From assembly GCA_046594915.1 (NCBI GenBank), contig JBKJRC010000012.1, positions 1-64,000 on the forward strand: 64,000 bases of DNA, given 5' to 3'. Below, piece after piece: positions 61,909-64,000 of the stretch. How positions within the stretch are numbered: the first letter of the stretch is position 1; every line of letters starts with the position of its first letter. The notes beneath the pieces are model-generated. The model did no database searches, was not told where the DNA came from, and saw nothing but the letters and a program-made list of their open reading frames with translations. Origin of the DNA: Methylotenera_A sp046594915. Lineage in GTDB: Bacteria > Pseudomonadota > Gammaproteobacteria > Burkholderiales > Methylophilaceae. A program made the position numbers and the translations under genes.

Positions 61909-62847
61909 TTAGGCTACCGCTGCCGCACCGCCGACGATCTCTGAGATCTCTTTGGTAATGGCAGCCTGACGTGCTTTGTTGTAAATCAGTTTCAAATCAC
62001 CAATCACTTCTTTTGCATTATCAGAGGCTGATTTCATCGCTACCATACGGGATGACTGCTCTGACGCCATGTTCTCTGCCACCGCGTTGTATACCAACGA
62101 CTCGACATAGCGCACCATCAACTGATCAACCACTGGTTTCGCTTCTGGCTCATAGATGTAATCCCAATGACCTTTAGCAATGCCAACTTGAACCGCACTT
62201 TTAATAACTCCACTAGCTGAGAGTGGCTCGACTTTGTCATGATGAGGATGCGCGCCTAAATGCTCATCACTCAATGGTAATAATTGTTGCATCACTGGCT
62301 CTTGCTTCATGGTGTTAATAAACTTGGTGTAGCTAATATAAAGTTGATCAATTTCACCCGCTTCATAGGCATCCAACATCACTTTGATGGTGCCAATTAA
62401 CGTTTCTAAATGCGGCACATCGCCCAAACCTGTGATGTGCGATTTAACATTCGCACCGACACGGTTCATAAAACTAAAGCCTTTGTTACCAATCGCGCTC
62501 ACCGTGATTGCTTTGCCTTCAGTTTCCCAGTTTTTCATCTGGTTAACCGATAAACGCAACATATTGGTGTTTAAACCGCCACATAAACCTTTATCTGAAC
62601 TCACCACAATCAAGCCAATGTTTTTAACAACATCACGTTTAATCAAATAAGGGTGTTTGTATTCTGGGTTTGCAAATGACAAATGCGCCGCAACGTTACG
62701 AATTTTCTCAGCATAGGGGCGTGATGCACGCATTCTCTCTTGCGCTTTACGCATTTTAGAAGCAGCCACCATCTCCATCGCCTTGGTGATCTTGCGTGTA
62801 TTTTCTACACTCTTGATCTTGGTTCTAATCTCTTTACTACCAGCCAT
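61909..62847 (-). CDS. atpG: ATP synthase F1 gamma subunit with an internal insert
   Basis: The rotating central stalk. The 312-residue protein starts MAGSKEIRTKIKSVENTRKITKAMEMVAASKMRKAQ and ends with the family's LIYNKARQAAITKEISEIVGGA. It is about 20-25 residues longer than usual because of an insert between QLLPL and WDYIYEP, containing the His-rich DEHLGAHPHHDKVEP and SGVIKSAVQVGIAKGH. The rest aligns closely. It lies between atpA and atpD, with short gaps. Confidence 0.95.
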   Translation of the reverse strand: MAGSKEIRTKIKSVENTRKITKAMEMVAASKMRKAQERMRASRPYAEKIRNVAAHLSFANPEYKHPYLIKRDVVKNIGLIVVSSDKGLCGGLNTNMLRLSVNQMKNWETEGKAITVSAIGNKGFSFMNRVGANVKSHITGLGDVPHLETLIGTIKVMLDAYEAGEIDQLYISYTKFINTMKQEPVMQQLLPLSDEHLGAHPHHDKVEPLSASGVIKSAVQVGIAKGHWDYIYEPEAKPVVDQLMVRYVESLVYNAVAENMASEQSSRMVAMKSASDNAKEVIGDLKLIYNKARQAAITKEISEIVGGAAAVA

Positions 62848-62886
62848 AGATTTTCCTAAAAAAGCATGTCCTAAATAGTCAGAGAA

Positions 62887-64000
62887 TTAATAAGCGTTCG
62901 TTGCTTTAAAGTCTTGAATGGCCGCTTCAACCGCTTTTTCGCTGTCGCCGCTCAAGTCTTTGCTAGATTCAATACCATCCATCAATTTAGCGTATTTAGA
63001 AGCCATAAAGCCGTGCAATGCGCCTTCAAAAGCTAATACTTTATTGGTTGGCACATCATCAAAATAACCTTTGTTTGCAGCAAGCAAACTAATTGCCATT
63101 TTTGAAATACTTAGTGGTGCGTATTGGGCTTGCTTCATCAACTCAGTAAACATCCGACCGCGGTCTAATTGTTTACGGGTTGCTTCATCCAAATCAGAAG
63201 CAAATTGCGCAAATGCAGCCAACTCGCGATATTGCGCTAATGCTAAACGTACACCGCCACCCAATTTCTTAATGACTTTAGTTTGAGCAGCACCGCCCAC
63301 TCGAGACACTGAAATACCCGCGTTAATGGCTGGTCGAATACCCGCGTTGAACAAATCCGTTTCTAAGAAAATCTGACCATCGGTAATTGAAATCACGTTG
63401 GTTGGTACGAATGCTGAAACGTCACCTGCGGCTGTTTCAATCACTGGTAATGCTGTGAGTGAGCCTGTTTTGCCTTTAACCGCACCGTTAGTGAATTTTT
63501 CTACATAATCTTCATTCACCCGAGCTGCGCGCTCTAATAAACGTGAGTGAATGTAGAACACGTCACCTGGATACGCTTCACGTCCTGGTGGACGGCGTAA
63601 TAACAATGAAATTTGACGGTAAGCAATCGCTTGTTTGGTCAAATCATCATACACAATCAATGCATCTTCACCGCGGTCACGGAAGTACTCACCCATTGTG
63701 CAACCTGCATAGGGTGCTAAGAATTGTAGAGCAGCTGAGTCAGAAGCGGTTGCGGCCACGACAATGGTATAAGCCATCGCGCCGTTTTCTTCCAGTTTAC
63801 GTACCACATTCGCTACAGTAGAAGCCTTTTGGCCAATCGCCACGTAGATACAGGTCATGTTTTGACCTTTTTGATTAATAATCGCATCAATCGCAACCGC
63901 AGTTTTACCTGTTTGACGGTCACCAATAATCAACTCACGTTGACCACGACCAACTGGCACCATAGAGTCAACTGACTTCAAACCTGTTTGCACTGGTTGT
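62887..64000 (-). CDS. atpA: ATP synthase F1 alpha subunit (5' part beyond the window)
   Basis: The non-catalytic nucleotide-binding subunit of F1. The visible C-terminal part, about 370 residues, keeps the QTGLKSVDSMVPVGRGQREL start of the nucleotide domain, Walker A GDRQTGKTAV, the ALIVYDDLTKQAIAYRQISLLLRRPPGREAYPGD stretch and the late GGGVRLALAQYRELAAFAQF. The reading frame stays open to 64000, so the start lies to the right. The operon order atpA-G-D-C is standard. Confidence 0.97.
   Translation of the reverse strand, partial: QPVQTGLKSVDSMVPVGRGQRELIIGDRQTGKTAVAIDAIINQKGQNMTCIYVAIGQKASTVANVVRKLEENGAMAYTIVVAATASDSAALQFLAPYAGCTMGEYFRDRGEDALIVYDDLTKQAIAYRQISLLLRRPPGREAYPGDVFYIHSRLLERAARVNEDYVEKFTNGAVKGKTGSLTALPVIETAAGDVSAFVPTNVISITDGQIFLETDLFNAGIRPAINAGISVSRVGGAAQTKVIKKLGGGVRLALAQYRELAAFAQFASDLDEATRKQLDRGRMFTELMKQAQYAPLSISKMAISLLAANKGYFDDVPTNKVLAFEGALHGFMASKYAKLMDGIESSKDLSGDSEKAVEAAIQDFKATNAY

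Overview
This window is a chromosomal segment from a beta-proteobacterium. It looks most like the methylotrophic family Methylophilaceae (Methylotenera-like). The clues are the moderately low G+C by eye, beta-proteobacterial gene orders (argS / SPOR protein / dsbA; pcm / tolC / waaA), a homologue of formaldehyde-activating enzyme, and a PQQ-linked metallo-hydrolase. The genus is inference; no rRNA gene body lies inside the window. There is no phage, insertion sequence, CRISPR array or tRNA gene that I can see.

Layout. 1-402: leader and tandem promoters of an rRNA operon that runs off the left edge. 403-5622: tyrS, divergent from an M23 peptidase, anmK and gltA. 5910-10539: a DUF2171 protein, yaeQ, an hsp20 gene with a heat-shock promoter and a ROSE-like RNA thermometer, ettA, a small membrane protein and an SDR enzyme. 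10683-16219: dsbA, a SPOR protein, argS and priA. 16361-19418: thiD, thiE, hemL and a small Fur-regulated protein. 19621-27039: gltB, gltD and hemE. 27176-30892: cytochrome b561, a quinoprotein-relay metallo-hydrolase, DoxX, GNAT, a Fae paralogue and a small protein. 30969-36710: mutY, a 58-residue lipoprotein, an AsmA protein, uppP and a YidB-like protein. 36888-42643: a soluble PAS histidine kinase, a LuxR-type regulator, twin palindromes, and a cyanate uptake and hydrolysis operon (cynA-B-D-S). 42777-47211: a pseudouridine synthase, an A+T-rich orphan gene, and thiC behind a TPP riboswitch. 47612-52019: a tiny membrane protein, pcm, a TolC-like channel, an isochorismatase-like hydrolase and waaA. 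52392-56434: split class II ribonucleotide reductase nrdJa/nrdJb behind two NrdR boxes, then an FkbM methyltransferase. 56513-64000: glmS, glmU and the ATP synthase genes atpC, atpD, atpG and atpA (cut by the right edge).

How parts work together. Cyanate imported by the CynABD transporter would be split by CynS to ammonia and CO2; the ammonia can enter glutamate through GltBD. ThiC, ThiD and ThiE are three steps of thiamine synthesis, with ThiC controlled by a riboswitch. GlmS and GlmU feed UDP-GlcNAc to the envelope, where UppP, AnmK, the M23 peptidase, WaaA and the AsmA protein also act.

The most interesting signals are regulatory RNA and DNA structures. They are the thermometer before hsp20, the thiC leader in which hairpins copy the ribosome binding site, the twin dyads 20 bp apart before cynA, and the NrdR pair. 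The Fae paralogue that appears to lack the catalytic histidine, and the small GPGNSENAPG-repeat lipoprotein, are also worth a second look.
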